Source of the DNA: Spongilla lacustris
Taxonomy: Eukaryota > Porifera > Demospongiae > Spongillida > Spongillidae
Assembly: GCA_949361645.1 (NCBI GenBank)
Contig: OX442435.1
Coordinates: 4,512,220-4,576,219 of the forward strand
Direction: 5' to 3'
DNA length: 64,000 nt
Shown piece after piece: positions 36,414 to 48,847 of the stretch. Below the pieces are notes generated by a model that saw only the letters and a program-made list of their open reading frames with translations, had not been told where the DNA came from and did no database searches. The first letter of the stretch is position 1; the number at the start of each line of letters is the position of its first letter. Both the position numbers and the translations under genes were made by a program.

Positions 36414-37574
36414 TACAGTGTATGTATCCAGGCAACAATCTACACAGAATCCTGAGCACCTATCCCTCTCCCTGGAGATACTTCTAGGCATATGGAGGTT
36501 GGCAAAAGTGATATTTAATCATCTCATACATTTCCCATGCATGTTGTCATATTGTCTAAAATAAAGAGGAAGTGTAAGTGGAGATTTCAATAGAGGTAAG
36601 GGAATAGGAGACAAGGAAATGTCATCATGCTATGGTGGTTTACATATACACAGGTTTGTACAGTGGTGCCTGTAGTATGGAGAGAAGGACCAAGGGATAC
36701 TAGCTCTGTTTCTGAGGAGGCAGAAGTTGCTCAAAACATTGAGAGAGAAATTTGAAAATGTGAATTTAATCTTGATTGGACACAGGCACTTTTTGTGACA
36801 CTGTGTGTTGTATTTCATATCTTGTTTCTTTGACACACACTTTCCACCCAAGCTCATGTTGGTATTTGTAAAACCCAAACAATTGCTATATTATTATCAA
36901 TTATATACACAAAACAAACATAACTAAACATCATTTAATGAGGGCATTGAGGCGGTGGATGGACCCAAAGGATGATGCATTCCCCTTCTGAATGGCAACA
37001 GAGAACTTTTGCAGAAGGTATGCAAGGTAGTTTCATCGCCAGTGATGTTCACAACGCTGTGACTCAAGTTTGTCAAAAAGGTATGGAGTGAGGGCCACAA
37101 ACTCCAGTAGTTTCAAAGGCAACAGGTGTCAACATATTGACAAAAAATTTGCAAGGAGCAACTGCTCTAAATGATATGTTCTAAAAAGAGCTAGCCATGA
37201 TCCTTGGAAGTCAGGTGACCACTTAATGCAGGAAAATGTAAAGTCATTGTTTAATGCCCATGCAGTCTACATGCATATTTTTAAAATATTTATTTATTTA
37301 TTTATTGTATATTTAAATAAGGAAGCACAGCCTCAGATCTGTGTATTTAATTACAGTAGACCAGCTTGCAGTATAGTATAGGGTGTTCCACAATCAAGGA
37401 ATACTTGAAGCACAATTAGTTTATTGACAATAAAAACAGGCAAAATAACATTCCTATTAATAGTAAATTAATGATTGATCAGAATCTCAAAACCACTTAA
37501 AGTACATTGTCCATTGATAAATTCTTTATTGCAACATTAAATGAATTAGACAGTTTATGTAACTGCGTGGCTAT

Positions 37575-37760
37575 TATATCATTACGGGCAAAGCCCCAAA
37601 TGAAATATCTGCTTGCATAGCTGGAGCAGGTCTGACAGTGCTAAACAAGCCTAATCCAGGGGATGTCCATCCTATTGCAGTTGAAGATGCTCTCTGCTAG
37701 TTAAAAACAAGTGACTCTGTGCAGCAGTGAAGTTAAAGCAGCTGAGTTTTGTAAATGCCA
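37575..37760 (+). pseudogene. Decayed RT fragment in P2
   Basis: Same relic as at 7612-7800 but with the NKPNPGDVHPIAV part kept. It has a stop after the C of the GEALC-equivalent. Confidence 0.55.
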
Positions 37761-40700
37761 GTCAAACCATCCCCACCATGACATTCTGGGGGCACTCTGA
37801 CATAGGTGATATACAATTCTGTACCTCTTGTGTTTCTGCTGCTGACATATGTTTTCTCTACTGGCTTGTCTTTCCCCTGGGACAGTAGTACTGCAAGGAC
37901 TTGTTGGGGCCAACAACCAATGCCATCATTTTAAGGTTCTCATGCTTACAGCATACTATTATTGCTTGCTCACATTATATACCATGCTAGTGTATTGTAT
38001 CATTATATGTACCATTGGATTTTAAAGATTTAACTGATTTTCTATACATAAGTATCTAAACATAATTGATAGTAATAATGTTGTGTATATTCATTTATCC
38101 TGCAATATGATTAATGAGTATATCATTCTTCATTAATAGAACATTTAGCACAAATTTAACATCAAGTTTTAAATGTTATACCTCATGAAGTAAAGCCATC
38201 ATTTGCACAGATGGTAAATGCAGCATTTGGTGCTTTACTATCTAGGTGTAACAGTATAATGAAATTTAATAATGCTTCGTATTTCCCTAGTCTAATCATT
38301 ATAAAATGTAAATCTGATCCTAATATGAACGTTCTTTTTACACTCCAATTATAAACCTATTGCAAATTGAAGGATTTTAGATGTAGTGAATCAGTTTTAA
38401 ATGAAAAAAATAGCGTCTTGGAAATTGCAATTGATTTCACCAGCTATAGGGTAGGAATGATAAAAACAATGGATATGCCTATTTATACTTTGATGCTGAG
38501 CACATGTATATAGTTAAATGACTATGAGCCTAAAAATCACTTCAATGCTTCTACAACTATGATAAATTAATTACAGCATTACAATGATTTTTTCAGCATT
38601 GTAGACATATGCAAACACAAATTTAAGTTTCCCCAAAAAGAACATTTTGTTATCACAGAGTAGTGATTCATATTTAATAATAGTCTACTGCACAATTATC
38701 CGGCATACCCTATTATAAAAGTAAATTCATTTCTTTACAATGAACAGTAACAGCTGCTGTATTGAATGCATGCACTAGCATGAAACAGTGATATTATGGA
38801 ACTGGTGGGACTACCAATACTGGGTGGCAACCGAAGAAATGGACAGTACATCATCCAACAAAGTGAACCTGGCAATTAACTAATAACCAAAATCTCAACT
38901 CTTGTTAGAATTGGAGTTGAAATTTTATATGCATTGCTTCATGTGACTTCTGGAATAACATTTTAGGGTTTCTGCTAGTTCAGATCTAGAACAGCCTATT
39001 GACAATGCTAAGAACAAGCTAGCCCCGGCCCTGAGGTCCTCCATCCCTAATGCAACTTATAGTGCTGCAGGCACACATGTGTAGTTGTACTGACTTAAAT
39101 TTTTTTTACTTCTGAACCAGAAATCAGTTCATGCTGTACTGACCTGTTATCAGTTGACATTAGTTGCATAATGTGACATATACATAAGGTATTGTTATAA
39201 CCCTTCTCTTATGAATTTCTGTAATGCTTCTTACAGTATGTGTGTACTGCAAATGTGTGTGCATGGGCATGTACTCCCTGACCAAATTAAGGTTGCCCTA
39301 TAGCTGGAATTTTGCCTCATGCCAGAGTGAGAGTGCCATATGGTTAAAATAGGGGTCAGCACAAGCTATGTGGCTACTATTTATGGCTATTTATACTTTT
39401 ATGTGTTGCAAACATCCTGATGACTGCATTGCCCCATCCAGCTGCAATTGAATTTAGCAGATTTATAGTGCTTATATAAATAAATTTAACTATCAACTAC
39501 ACAGCAAAATACATTGCTGCAATAACACATTTAAATTGCAAGTAATGAGAGGCAAAAGACACTCGAGCATTTCACTTCATAGTGTCTTATGTGGCAAATT
39601 TATTACTATGTAGTGAGAGATCCAATGATAAGTATGCAGTAAGAGGTAAGTAAGAGTTGCATTTGGTCTCGCGCTTAAATAATCGTAAATATACTCATTG
39701 CTCTCATGTCAGTAAAAATGCAGTCTGTAATAGCAAAAACTTCTCCCAAAGTACATGTAATACTAATAGGAGAACATCCTATTACTTGGAGCAACTGTCT
39801 TTCTGGTCTTTCATACCCACTTTGAAACACCTAATTCAGCAATGTTGAAGCATACTATTTGTCTGTGAGAAAGTTGCATTGAGTAATATGAGTCCACATT
39901 ATGTACTGGATGTGTTAATTACAATAGGTTTTCATATTCTATGTATGCTGCAGGTGACTTTACACATTTGCAAATAAGCTTCAAGAAATTTTTCTCATGG
40001 TTTAAGAATTACAGCAGTTCTTATGCCAACTTGGTTCCCTCAATGGGACTGATGTTAACAATAGAAAAAAACATCCATGATTGGAGTGACAACAGTTGAT
40101 TTGGTTCCCACATAACCATCATAACCAATAAAACTTTCTATTGTCTAAGCTGTACTATATAACAAACATTCCAGAAGTGATACAAATGTTAATTGCAACA
40201 CCCAATCCTTACACACAACAAGAATTAAAAGTACTATAAATTTGCCTGAATCAGTCTGATATGTTAAGTAGTATAATATTGTTTTCTTTGGTATCAATTT
40301 ACTATAATTGTGCTATATTTATATATGGCTACAATTTCTCTCCTCTCATGGTTGAGCTAAGCCATCAGGCCAGGATGAGGTCTTATCAAAAGGGGCTACA
40401 GGATAACAGCCCCTGGTTAAGGACTCCCAGTGATCAGAGCCCTCAACCTCACAGTGCAAGTCCATATCTGTGTGTTTCACATATGCAACCACATTTCCAT
40501 TATAGGGTGCATGCCATGATTGAATAATTTTGTACATAAAAATTATTAAGTATTAACAACAAAACAGTGAATAGGTCCAATCATGGACAATATACTTCTG
40601 CCTTAATTCTCAGAAACAGAGCTAGTATCCCTTGATACTAGAGGCACCACTGTAAAAACCTAGTGTATATGTAAACCACCATAGCATAATGACTTTTCCT

Positions 40701-40782
40701 TGTCTCCTATTCCCTTACCTCTACTGAAATCTCCATTTACCTTTGGATGATATGACAGCATGCATGGGAAATGTATGAGATG

Positions 40783-40991
40783 TCCCTCTCACATATGGAG
40801 GCTGGGAAATCACTGCAAAAGAAACATTCTCAAGAATTGCTAGGCGTTTGGCCATCCACTCCCACTCATCCAATACTGAAATGCTAAATGCAATATATTG
40901 TCGCCTCGGCACTGTTTTGATGAGGCAAAATGCCCGAGCCCTCCTGCATGGCTCGATCGGCATCATTTTTGTGACTTGTATGTATAATCCT
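40783..40991. mobile_element. 209-bp insertion with 7-bp direct repeats
   Basis: TGAGATG stands at 40776-40782 and again at 40992-40998. The uninterrupted P1 sequence near 9540 has it once. The insert is unrecognised; its minus strand is open for most of its length but no family can be named. Confidence 0.5.
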
Positions 40992-41245
40992 TGAGATGAT
41001 CAAACATGATTTTTGCCATCCACTCCTGGGAGTTGGGTATGGCATGTGTTTCTCTGCATTGGAGGAAAAGGTGCTCAGGATTCTGTGCGGATTGCCCGGT
41101 GTCATGGGATAATTGGCACCCCCAATGATTGGCACCCCCGTTCCAAATATCCTAGGATTCTTGGCACCCAATTCCAAATTTCCTATGGTATTTTCGGAAT
41201 CCTTTAGGATTTCTGTACCCTCATGTTCAAGGCGACAAAAGTAGA

Positions 41246-42105
41246 TTTGAGTTGAAGTCTGTTCATGACCTTGGGAACATTTATCTTTTTATGAGCCCTT
41301 ATGATCTGGATAAAATGTGTGAGTGGGTCAGTGATGGGTTAATAGAATATGGAAAACAATGTAGCAGTAGCTTATCATCTCAGGTTTTAGAGATTATTAG
41401 AGATTAGATGGTTATTGCATCTTTTTCAAAATGTTTATTGAAGTTAGTTATATATGCTTTCAGCTCGATGCAAGTCAGGGTTAGTTTCCTATGGCCATGA
41501 ATGCTTGAGCCATTTGAATATTTCTCAACATTTGGCACATATATAAATTGTTGTATTAAGCAATGATGCTGGTGCAATGACCTCCAATTCCTAACCCAAG
41601 TGCCCCAGAGTCTGCATCCTTGATCGTTTCATGCATACATGTAGCTTTCTATAGAGCTGCATGTATCTGGGGATCCATGGGAAGATAACATTGGATCTGT
41701 TGATTGTTGGATCATGTACATTGTGATCAGCAGACACAGTTTATTGTGACCTCCTGTGATCTTACTTACAGCTATAGAAATAATCTGAAAGAAACTATTT
41801 CCATCTGCAGCAATCCTAGCTGTTGCTAATGGGCAGTGTGACACCACAATCATTGATGGCTGTGTCAAGTGAGATTGATTCACATGGACTAATGTCAAGA
41901 GCACACCTCCACTCACTGCAAACTGGCTGGCAATTGATCAATGTTATAGTTATGCACTTCTTTGGTAATCTCTAAAACTTTAGATGATAAGCTACTGCTA
42001 CTCTGTTTTCCATATTCTAGTAACCCATCACTGACCCACTCACACAATTTAAAGACGCATCAGAAAATAAATGTTCCCAAGGTCATGAACAGACTTCAAC
42101 TCAAA
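41246..42105. mobile_element. Foldback-type element, 860 bp
   Basis: Terminal inverted repeats of about 155 bp: left 41246-41400 (TTTGAGTTGAAGTCTGTTC...) and right about 41960-42105, some 80-85 percent alike by eye. No ORF of note. Confidence 0.65.
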
Positions 42106-43847
42106 TACATATCAGACTGATTCAGGAAAATTTATGGTACTTTCAATTCTTGTTGTGTGTAAGGATTGGGTGTTGCAATTAACATTTGTATCACTTCTGG
42201 AATGTTTGTTTCAGTTGTATAGTACACCTTAGACAATAGAAGGGTTAATTTATTGGTTGTGGGGACCAAATCAACTGCTGTTGTCACTCCAATCATAGAT
42301 GTTTTTTTTTTCTATTGTTAACATCAGTCCCATTGAAGGAACCAAGTTGGTGTAAGAACTGCTGTAATTCTTAAACCATGAGAATAGTAATAAATTTGCC
42401 ACATTTGACACTATGAAGTGAAATGCTTGAGTGTCCTTTGCCTCTCAATACTTTCAATTTAAATATCTTATTGCAGCAATCTGGTTTGCTATGTAGTTGA
42501 TGGTTAAATGTTACTTTTAAAAGTCCAAAGCATGTGACAGTATAATTAATAATGCAATTCGTATTTCCCTAGTCTAATCATTATAAAATGTAAATCTGAT
42601 CCTAATATGAACATTCTTTTTACACTCCAATTATAAACCAATTGCAAATTGAAGGATTTTAGATGTAGTGAATCAGTTTTATATAACGTCTTGGAAATTG
42701 CAATTGACTTCACCAGCTATACAAAGAGTGATAAAACAATGGATATGCCTATTTTTATTTTGGTGCTGAGCATATACATACATTTCATAGACAAATGACC
42801 ATGAGCCTAAAAATCATATCAATGCTTCTACAACTATGATAAATTAATTACATCATTACAATGATTTTTTCAGCATTGTAAACATATGCAAACAAATATA
42901 AGTTTCCCAAAAATGTCATGTTTTAATTTCACAGAGTACTGATTCAAATCCTTTTAATAATAGTTTATTGCAACATAATCTATTATAAAAGTAAATTCAT
43001 TTCTGTGCAATGAACAGTAACAGCTGCAGTATTGAATGCATGCACTAGCATGAAACAGTGATATTATGGAACTGGTAGGACTGCCTATTCTGGGTGGCAA
43101 GCAAAGAAATGGAGAGACATTGAACATCCTAACATCATGTCGATATTTGTACTATTTGTAAAACCCTAACTATTGCTATGTTACTTTTTTATTTTTATCA
43201 GTTATATAAGAAACACACACAACTAACATCATTTAATGAGGAGGTGGATCGACCCAAAGTTCCCAAAAAAGATGATGCATTCCCCTTCTGAATGGCAACA
43301 GAGAAGGTATGCAAGGTAGTTTCATCGCCAGCGGTGTTCACAACGCAGTGACTCGAGTTTGTCAAAAAAGGCATGGAGTGAGGGACACAAACTCCAGTAG
43401 TTTGAAAAGCAACAGGCGTGAATTGTATTAAAATGTGCAAGTAGCAACTGCTCTAAATGATATGTTCTAAAAAGAGCTAGCCATGATCCTTGGAAGTCAG
43501 GTGACCACTTAATGCAGGACAATGTAAAGTCATTGTATAAAGCTCATGTAGTCTACATGCATGTTTAATAAATCAGTTATTATAACATTTTTAGTTTTAT
43601 ACTTTTATCTTACTCAGCCTCAGATGTGTGTATTTAATTACAGAAGACCAGCTTGCAGTATAGGGTGTTCTACAATCAAGAAATACTTTAAGCACAAATA
43701 GTTCATTGACAAAAAAATAACAGGCAAATTAACGTTCCTATTAATAGTAAATTAAAGAATGATCAGAATCTCAAAACCACTAAAGTACATTGCTAAATTC
43801 CTTAAATGAATTACACAGTTTATGTAACTGCGCGGCTATTATATAAT

Positions 43848-44060
43848 TACAGGCTACTTTCAACTTACTATTCATCGGCAAAGCCCCAAATGAAATATCT
43901 GCTTACATAGCTGGAGCAGGTCTGACAGTGCTAAACAAGTCTAATCCAGGGGATGTCAATCCTATTGCAGTTGGAGAAGCCCTCTGCTGGTTAAAAAACA
44001 AATGACTGTTCAGCAGTGAAGTTAAAGCAGCAGAGATTTGTAAACGCTGTATGGTCATTT
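43848..44060 (+). pseudogene. Decayed RT fragment in P2, right arm
   Basis: As the other P relics, but the codon after GEALC is TGG rather than the TAG stop seen in the others, so this copy keeps an older state. Confidence 0.55.
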
Positions 44061-45315
44061 AATATGGTGTCCTGCCAAGTAACTCTCGATCTCTTAGTGT
44101 TGAAAGGACATTCCGGAACTTTTACCTCTTTCATGGATGAGCAGGAGTTATTGCAATCATCCTTTCCTATGGCACCTCATGGGTTCATTGACATCAGAAT
44201 CAGTTGGGTGATCCTTATTCTCCTTCGTACTGCACATGCATGCAATATTGAAGGACAGTACCAGCACTCAGCATGCTTGATTTATGGATGGTACTGTCTT
44301 TGCTGGCTGAAGGTGTACTCTATGCAAAGTCCTAAGCCATGCTGACATGATTAATTTTTGAACAAAATGTGGCTTAGGTTTTCAGCTATAGCAGCCTAGA
44401 AACATTGGTAGATCAGATAAAGATGTCAAACCATCCCCACCATGACATTCCGGGGGCACTCTGACATAGGTGATATACAATTCTGTACCTCTTGTGTTTC
44501 CACTGCTGACAAATATCTTCTCTACTGGCTTGTCTTTCCCCTGGGACAGTATCAAAGTCCTCAGTAATGCAATGACTTGTTGGGGCCAACAACCAATGCC
44601 ATCATTTTAAGGCTCTCATGCCTACAGCAAACTTTTTATTGCTTGCTCAAATTATATACCATGCTAGTGTATTGTATCATTACATGTACTATTGTATTGT
44701 GAAGGATTTTATAATATTAAATAATTATGATTTAACTAATTTTAAATTCCTTTATATAAGTATCTGATTCTTCATTAATAGAACATTTAGCACAAATTTG
44801 ACATCAAGTTTTAACTGTTAATTTTCCTTTATTGAACTATATATTAATGATCTTATGAAGTAAAGCCGTCATTTGCACAGACGGTAAATGCAGCATTTGG
44901 TGCTTTACTATCTAGGCTATAAATCTGCTAAATTCAATTGCAGCTGGATGGGGCAATGCAGCCATAAGGATGTTTGCAACACAAAAAGTATAAATAGCCA
45001 TAAATAGTAGCCACAAAGCTTGTGCTGACCCCTATTGTAACCATATGGCACTCTCACTCTGGCATGAGGCAAAATTCCAGCTATAGGGCAACTTTAATTT
45101 GGTCAGGGAGTACATGCCCATGCACACACATATGCAGTACACACATACTGAAAGAAGCATTACAGAAAGTCATAAGAGAAAGGTTATAACAATACCTTAT
45201 GTATATGTCACATTATGCAACTAATGTCAACTGATAACAGGTCAGGATCAGTACAGCATGAACTGATTTCTGGTTCAGAAGTAAAAAAATTTTAGTCAGT
45301 ACAACTACACATGTG

Positions 45316-45540
45316 CAGGGTTTTCTGTAGACAGGAAATATATGACATTCATTGTTTGGTGGGTAATTAGTTGGTTTGACTTTTGGCCTTGACAAAAGCA
45401 AGCTGTCCATAAAACATAAACTGTGAATGAAGTGTTCATTGTTGCAACACTTAACACTCAATTTGTGGCCATCACTGAAGACTTAAATGTATACAAAAAA
45501 ACAATGAATGTCATATATGTCCTGTCTACGGAAAACCCAG
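45316..45540. mobile_element. 225-bp MITE with ~43-bp inverted ends
   Basis: Left end CAGGGTTTTCTGTAGACAGG, continuing through ATGACATTCATTGTTT, returns inverted at the right end (45498-45540) with about three mismatches. It is flanked by CATGTG on both sides (45310-45315, 45541-45546). The unoccupied sequence, once only, is at 39072-39085 in inverted orientation. Confidence 0.75.
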
Positions 45541-46156
45541 CATGTGTGCCTGCAGCACTATAAGTTGCATTAGGGATGGAGGACCTCAGGGGCTAGCTTG
45601 TTCTTAGCATTGTCTAGGTTGTACTGTTATTCATGAACCAATACATTACAAATCGCAACTCCAATCCTTACATGAGTTGAGATTTTGGTTATAAGGTAAT
45701 TGCCAGGTTCACTTAATTGGATGATGCATGGAAAGTGTGACAGTTATGTCAAAGAAACAAGATATATATGAAATACAATACACATTGACACAAGACAGTG
45801 CCGGCGTCCAATCAAGATTAAACTGATTCACATTTTCCAAATTTTCACTCAATGTTTTGAGCAACTTCTGCCTCCTCAGAAACAGAGATAGTATCCCTTG
45901 GTCCTTCTCTCTGTACTAGAGGCACCACTGTACAAACCTGTGTATACGTAAACCACCATAGCATGACCACATTTCCTTGTCTCCTATTCCCTTACCTATA
46001 TTGAAATCTCCACTCCTTACTTTTGGACGATATGACAACATGCATGGGAAATGTATGAGATGATTAAACATCACTTCTGCCTCCTCCATATGCCTAGAAG
46101 TATCTCCAGGGAGTGTTTGGAGGGAAAGGTGCTCAGGATTCTGTGCGGATTGTTGC

Positions 46157-46166
46157 CTGGATACAC

Positions 46167-46204
<38 letters not shown>

Positions 46205-46251
46205 TTGTACTCTCAACACATACACACGCATACAGTGTACTCTCACACACG

Positions 46252-46298
<47 letters not shown>

Positions 46299-46306
46299 AC
46301 ACACAG
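46157..46306. repeat. (CA)n microsatellite, interrupted
   Basis: CA tracts separated by TACATTGTACTCTCA-like units, at the outer end of P2. Confidence 0.9.
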
Positions 46307-46447
46307 AGCAGTCAAAGTGCTGTCAAGTAATTAGCCCCTCACCTGGCACTGTTATAGTACTTGAAGGGATTGCCCCCTCCTTTTGTTCAGAGGGCCACCT
46401 TCCACAAGGGCCATAGACAGGCCAGACCGAATGACTAATGTCAGGTT

Positions 46448-46905
46448 GCGAGACGTGTAGACGGACGAGTGGTAGGCTTATTCGATGAATCCGGTCGTAC
46501 CCATTATCTCGACCCGGTGAAAACCTTCGGTAGCGGCGGGAAATAAAGTTAGGGATCAGAAGGAGATATACGCGTACAGAGATGACAGCACAGAGCTGGA
46601 TTATTGGATCGGAATCAATGGGGTGGGACCTACCACAAATACTATTCTTTAGTGCAACAAAGGACAGTAGCCCTAACAGAAACTTATGGGTCATAATTAT
46701 AACAATCTCTCACCTAGTCATGATCTGAAAGTGGACACGCAAGTTGTGTATCCTAATTGTAGAGCCCTATAAACATAAATAATACACCTGGGAACGAGAT
46801 CGCTGCGCTGCAAGTCTCGCTGCGCTGCAACATCGAGTGCTGCGCTGCGTCATCGAGTGCTGCGCTGCACGTGATTCTGTGGTCGTAATTGTGGCACTAA
46901 TCCCC
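46448..46905. mobile_element. X element, truncated copy
   Basis: Matches 10005-10450, including the TGCGCTGC cluster (46800-46870). It ends where Gag-coding sequence begins, at about 46905. Confidence 0.6.
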
Positions 46906-47765
46906 TCCCATAACTCCACATACCTTAACTGCGTCTTCCTCTTCTGAACCTCCTCGATAAGGTCCTTGACGACGTGGTCTCTCCCAATTTCGGTGTTCAC
47001 TACTAGTTGGGCAGTTGCGGCTGATGTGTCCCAGTTTATGGCATATGAAGCACCGTCGGCGATCGCGACGTTGTGCTTCGTCCATCTGTCTTCGCTCTGC
47101 CAAACCAGACTCCAAACCCTGCAAACGTCTCATGCAGCATTTCGCTCATCATCTTTTGGAGCTCGCGCTAGTCTTCACATTGCTCTGCAGCTGGAGGCGT
47201 CATTTTCGTGCGAACCACTTGCACCGGTGTTTCGTGCGTCTCACTCCCTTGAAATGCAAGGGCGCGCTCAACGGCCAAAGCATCCTTCAGCGCATCCTCT
47301 GGTTTGCTCGGACTACCCTTCAGCAAGATTTGTCTGGTGATCTCCGGACGGAAACCGCCGAGAAACCCCTGCAGCAAAACGGCGGACTTCGCTTTATCAT
47401 GCATCGTCGGGGTAGGCCTCTTTAAACAACTTCGAATTCTTTAGATAGATCTCGTAGTCCCTTACTGACTCGTGAGCGCCTTGCTTGCGCTCCGAGAACG
47501 CCCTAGCGGAGGTCAATGAGTCCCGCGTTATGCCCGCCCTGTCACTCAGTGCTCGTTGCAGCGTCGTCAGAGATGCTTTCTCCTCCGCGCTCCGGGAAAT
47601 GTATATTTCCACCAGTTTCCCACGCAGTAGTGCAGGGAGCATAAGGAGCTTCTTTTCGTCGTCCCATTTACTGGCCGCCGCAACCAAATGGAACCTTGTC
47701 CAGGAACGTTCAAAATCATAGGTAGTGATTTCCGGGAGAGGTAGGCTTGACGTTGGCGTTGCCAT
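46906..47765 (-). pseudogene. Ty3/Gypsy Gag, frameshifted and truncated
   Basis: Minus-strand start MATPTSSLPLPEITTYDF at 47765, 22 bp inside the element after the primer site. The capsid-like reading runs to about 47400. A one-base shift there moves the frame to 47404-47168 (DKAKSAVLLQGFLGGF). A second shift near 47150 leads to a zinc knuckle CFICHKLGHISRNC (46897-47133). The sequence stops at the X copy, so protease, RT and integrase are missing. It is a different family from the 11894-15945 element. Confidence 0.8.
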
Positions 47766-47772
47766 CCTAGTT

Positions 47773-47785
47773 ACCGCTGCCACCA
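47773..47785 (-). promoter_or_regulatory. Primer binding site, tRNA-Leu
   Basis: TGGTGGCAGCGGT on the coding strand, one base after the LTR end. It is the same tRNA-Leu 3' end as used by the other Gypsy. Confidence 0.75.
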
Positions 47786-47786
47786 A

Positions 47787-48001
47787 TGTAACAGGTATGG
47801 TATTATTACCAGTAAAGGGTATTACACCGGACTGATTGACTCTCACAATACAAACATACAGGGTATTATATAGTCACAGGAAGTTCTCGAATGTTCAGGC
47901 AGGCTTCCTTTTGCATGTTTTGTAATGAGTAAGTGTTAACAATGAATGATCTGTGTGACCTGTACTCGACAATGGAAATGTTAACAATGACCTCTGTTAC
48001 A
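47787..48001 (-). repeat. 5' LTR of truncated Ty3 element (215 bp)
   Basis: Ends are TGTAACAG and CTGTTACA, an 8-bp inverted pair, and the inner end abuts the primer site. Only one LTR is present in the window because the element is truncated. Confidence 0.75.
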
Positions 48002-48847
48002 GTACATGCCCCGGGTACTGTATGCATGAAATGATAGGAATAGAAAGCACACTCAGTCTATTCAATGGAGCGCAACCACATGTAGTGCACGTGGTCATGC
48101 ACTGGTCTCAGCGAGGCTATAGGGATACATCCACGCTGGCGTTTGACCAGAAGAGAGTATCTACATCAGTACACGTACGCGTCATTATACAAACGCTTGA
48201 TATCGAGAGTTACGTTAGTAACTCTCATATAGGATTTGACCCCGATTATGAAGTCATTAAAAAACGGGACTCTCTTCTAACGGGACTTCTATCAATCGGA
48301 TCGCTTTGCTTGTTGTCGGTATCGAACAAGAAGTCGAAAGAGAGCCGTTTGGTGTTTGTTTGATGTTTCAAAACCGTGTAGTTCAAGAGAACAAACGGAA
48401 TCCTGTTTTTCCTCGTCCCCAGACGGAACATATAGTATCGCCATTTTTTTTCTTCTTCCTTTATTTGTAAAGTACTCGAGAAAAAACCGTTTCAAAGGAC
48501 GCGAATGGTGCCAATACGTTCAGAATTTCAAGCGGTAGTGCCCTTTTGAGTCAGATACACGTGGTTCCTATTGGACCTTGAACTGTTAACATAAATACAT
48601 ATATTGATAACTTTACTGTGGAAAAACTCGACACAGGAGCCTTTTCAAAGAGCGTCAGTGGTATAGATAGGTTCAGAATTTCAAGTTATATCCGTACAAG
48701 TGAGTATGCTCATGGGGATCGCTTGTTAAAGTAGCTCTGGCTAGAAATGGGTTTCAAGCCATACTGCCACGATAGATGCTGTAAGCCACACCCACTTGAG
48801 CTTAAATAGAACTACACGTGAGGCAATTTCCAGTTCGTAGTTTATAT
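48002..48847. other. Stretch without recognised feature
   Basis: No repeat shared with the rest of the window was noticed. ORFs of up to 113 codons on both strands (48022-48363 plus strand) resemble no family I know and overlap each other. Confidence 0.4.

Larger units (their letters stand above)
34740..46420. repeat. Second P palindrome (P2), rearranged
   Basis: The right part (42110-46330) is collinear with P1 4375-9830 but lacks the retrotransposon fragment. The left part (36330-40560) contains the same modules in another order and orientation: 36640-36830 matches 340-540, 36840-38240 matches 6930-8650, 38250-38850 matches 5265-6860, and 38860-40150 matches 560-3720 in pieces. The stretch 40600-41090 is an extra inverted end. 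Several insertions interrupt P2 (35052-36325, 40783-40991, 41246-42105, 45316-45540). Confidence 0.7.
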
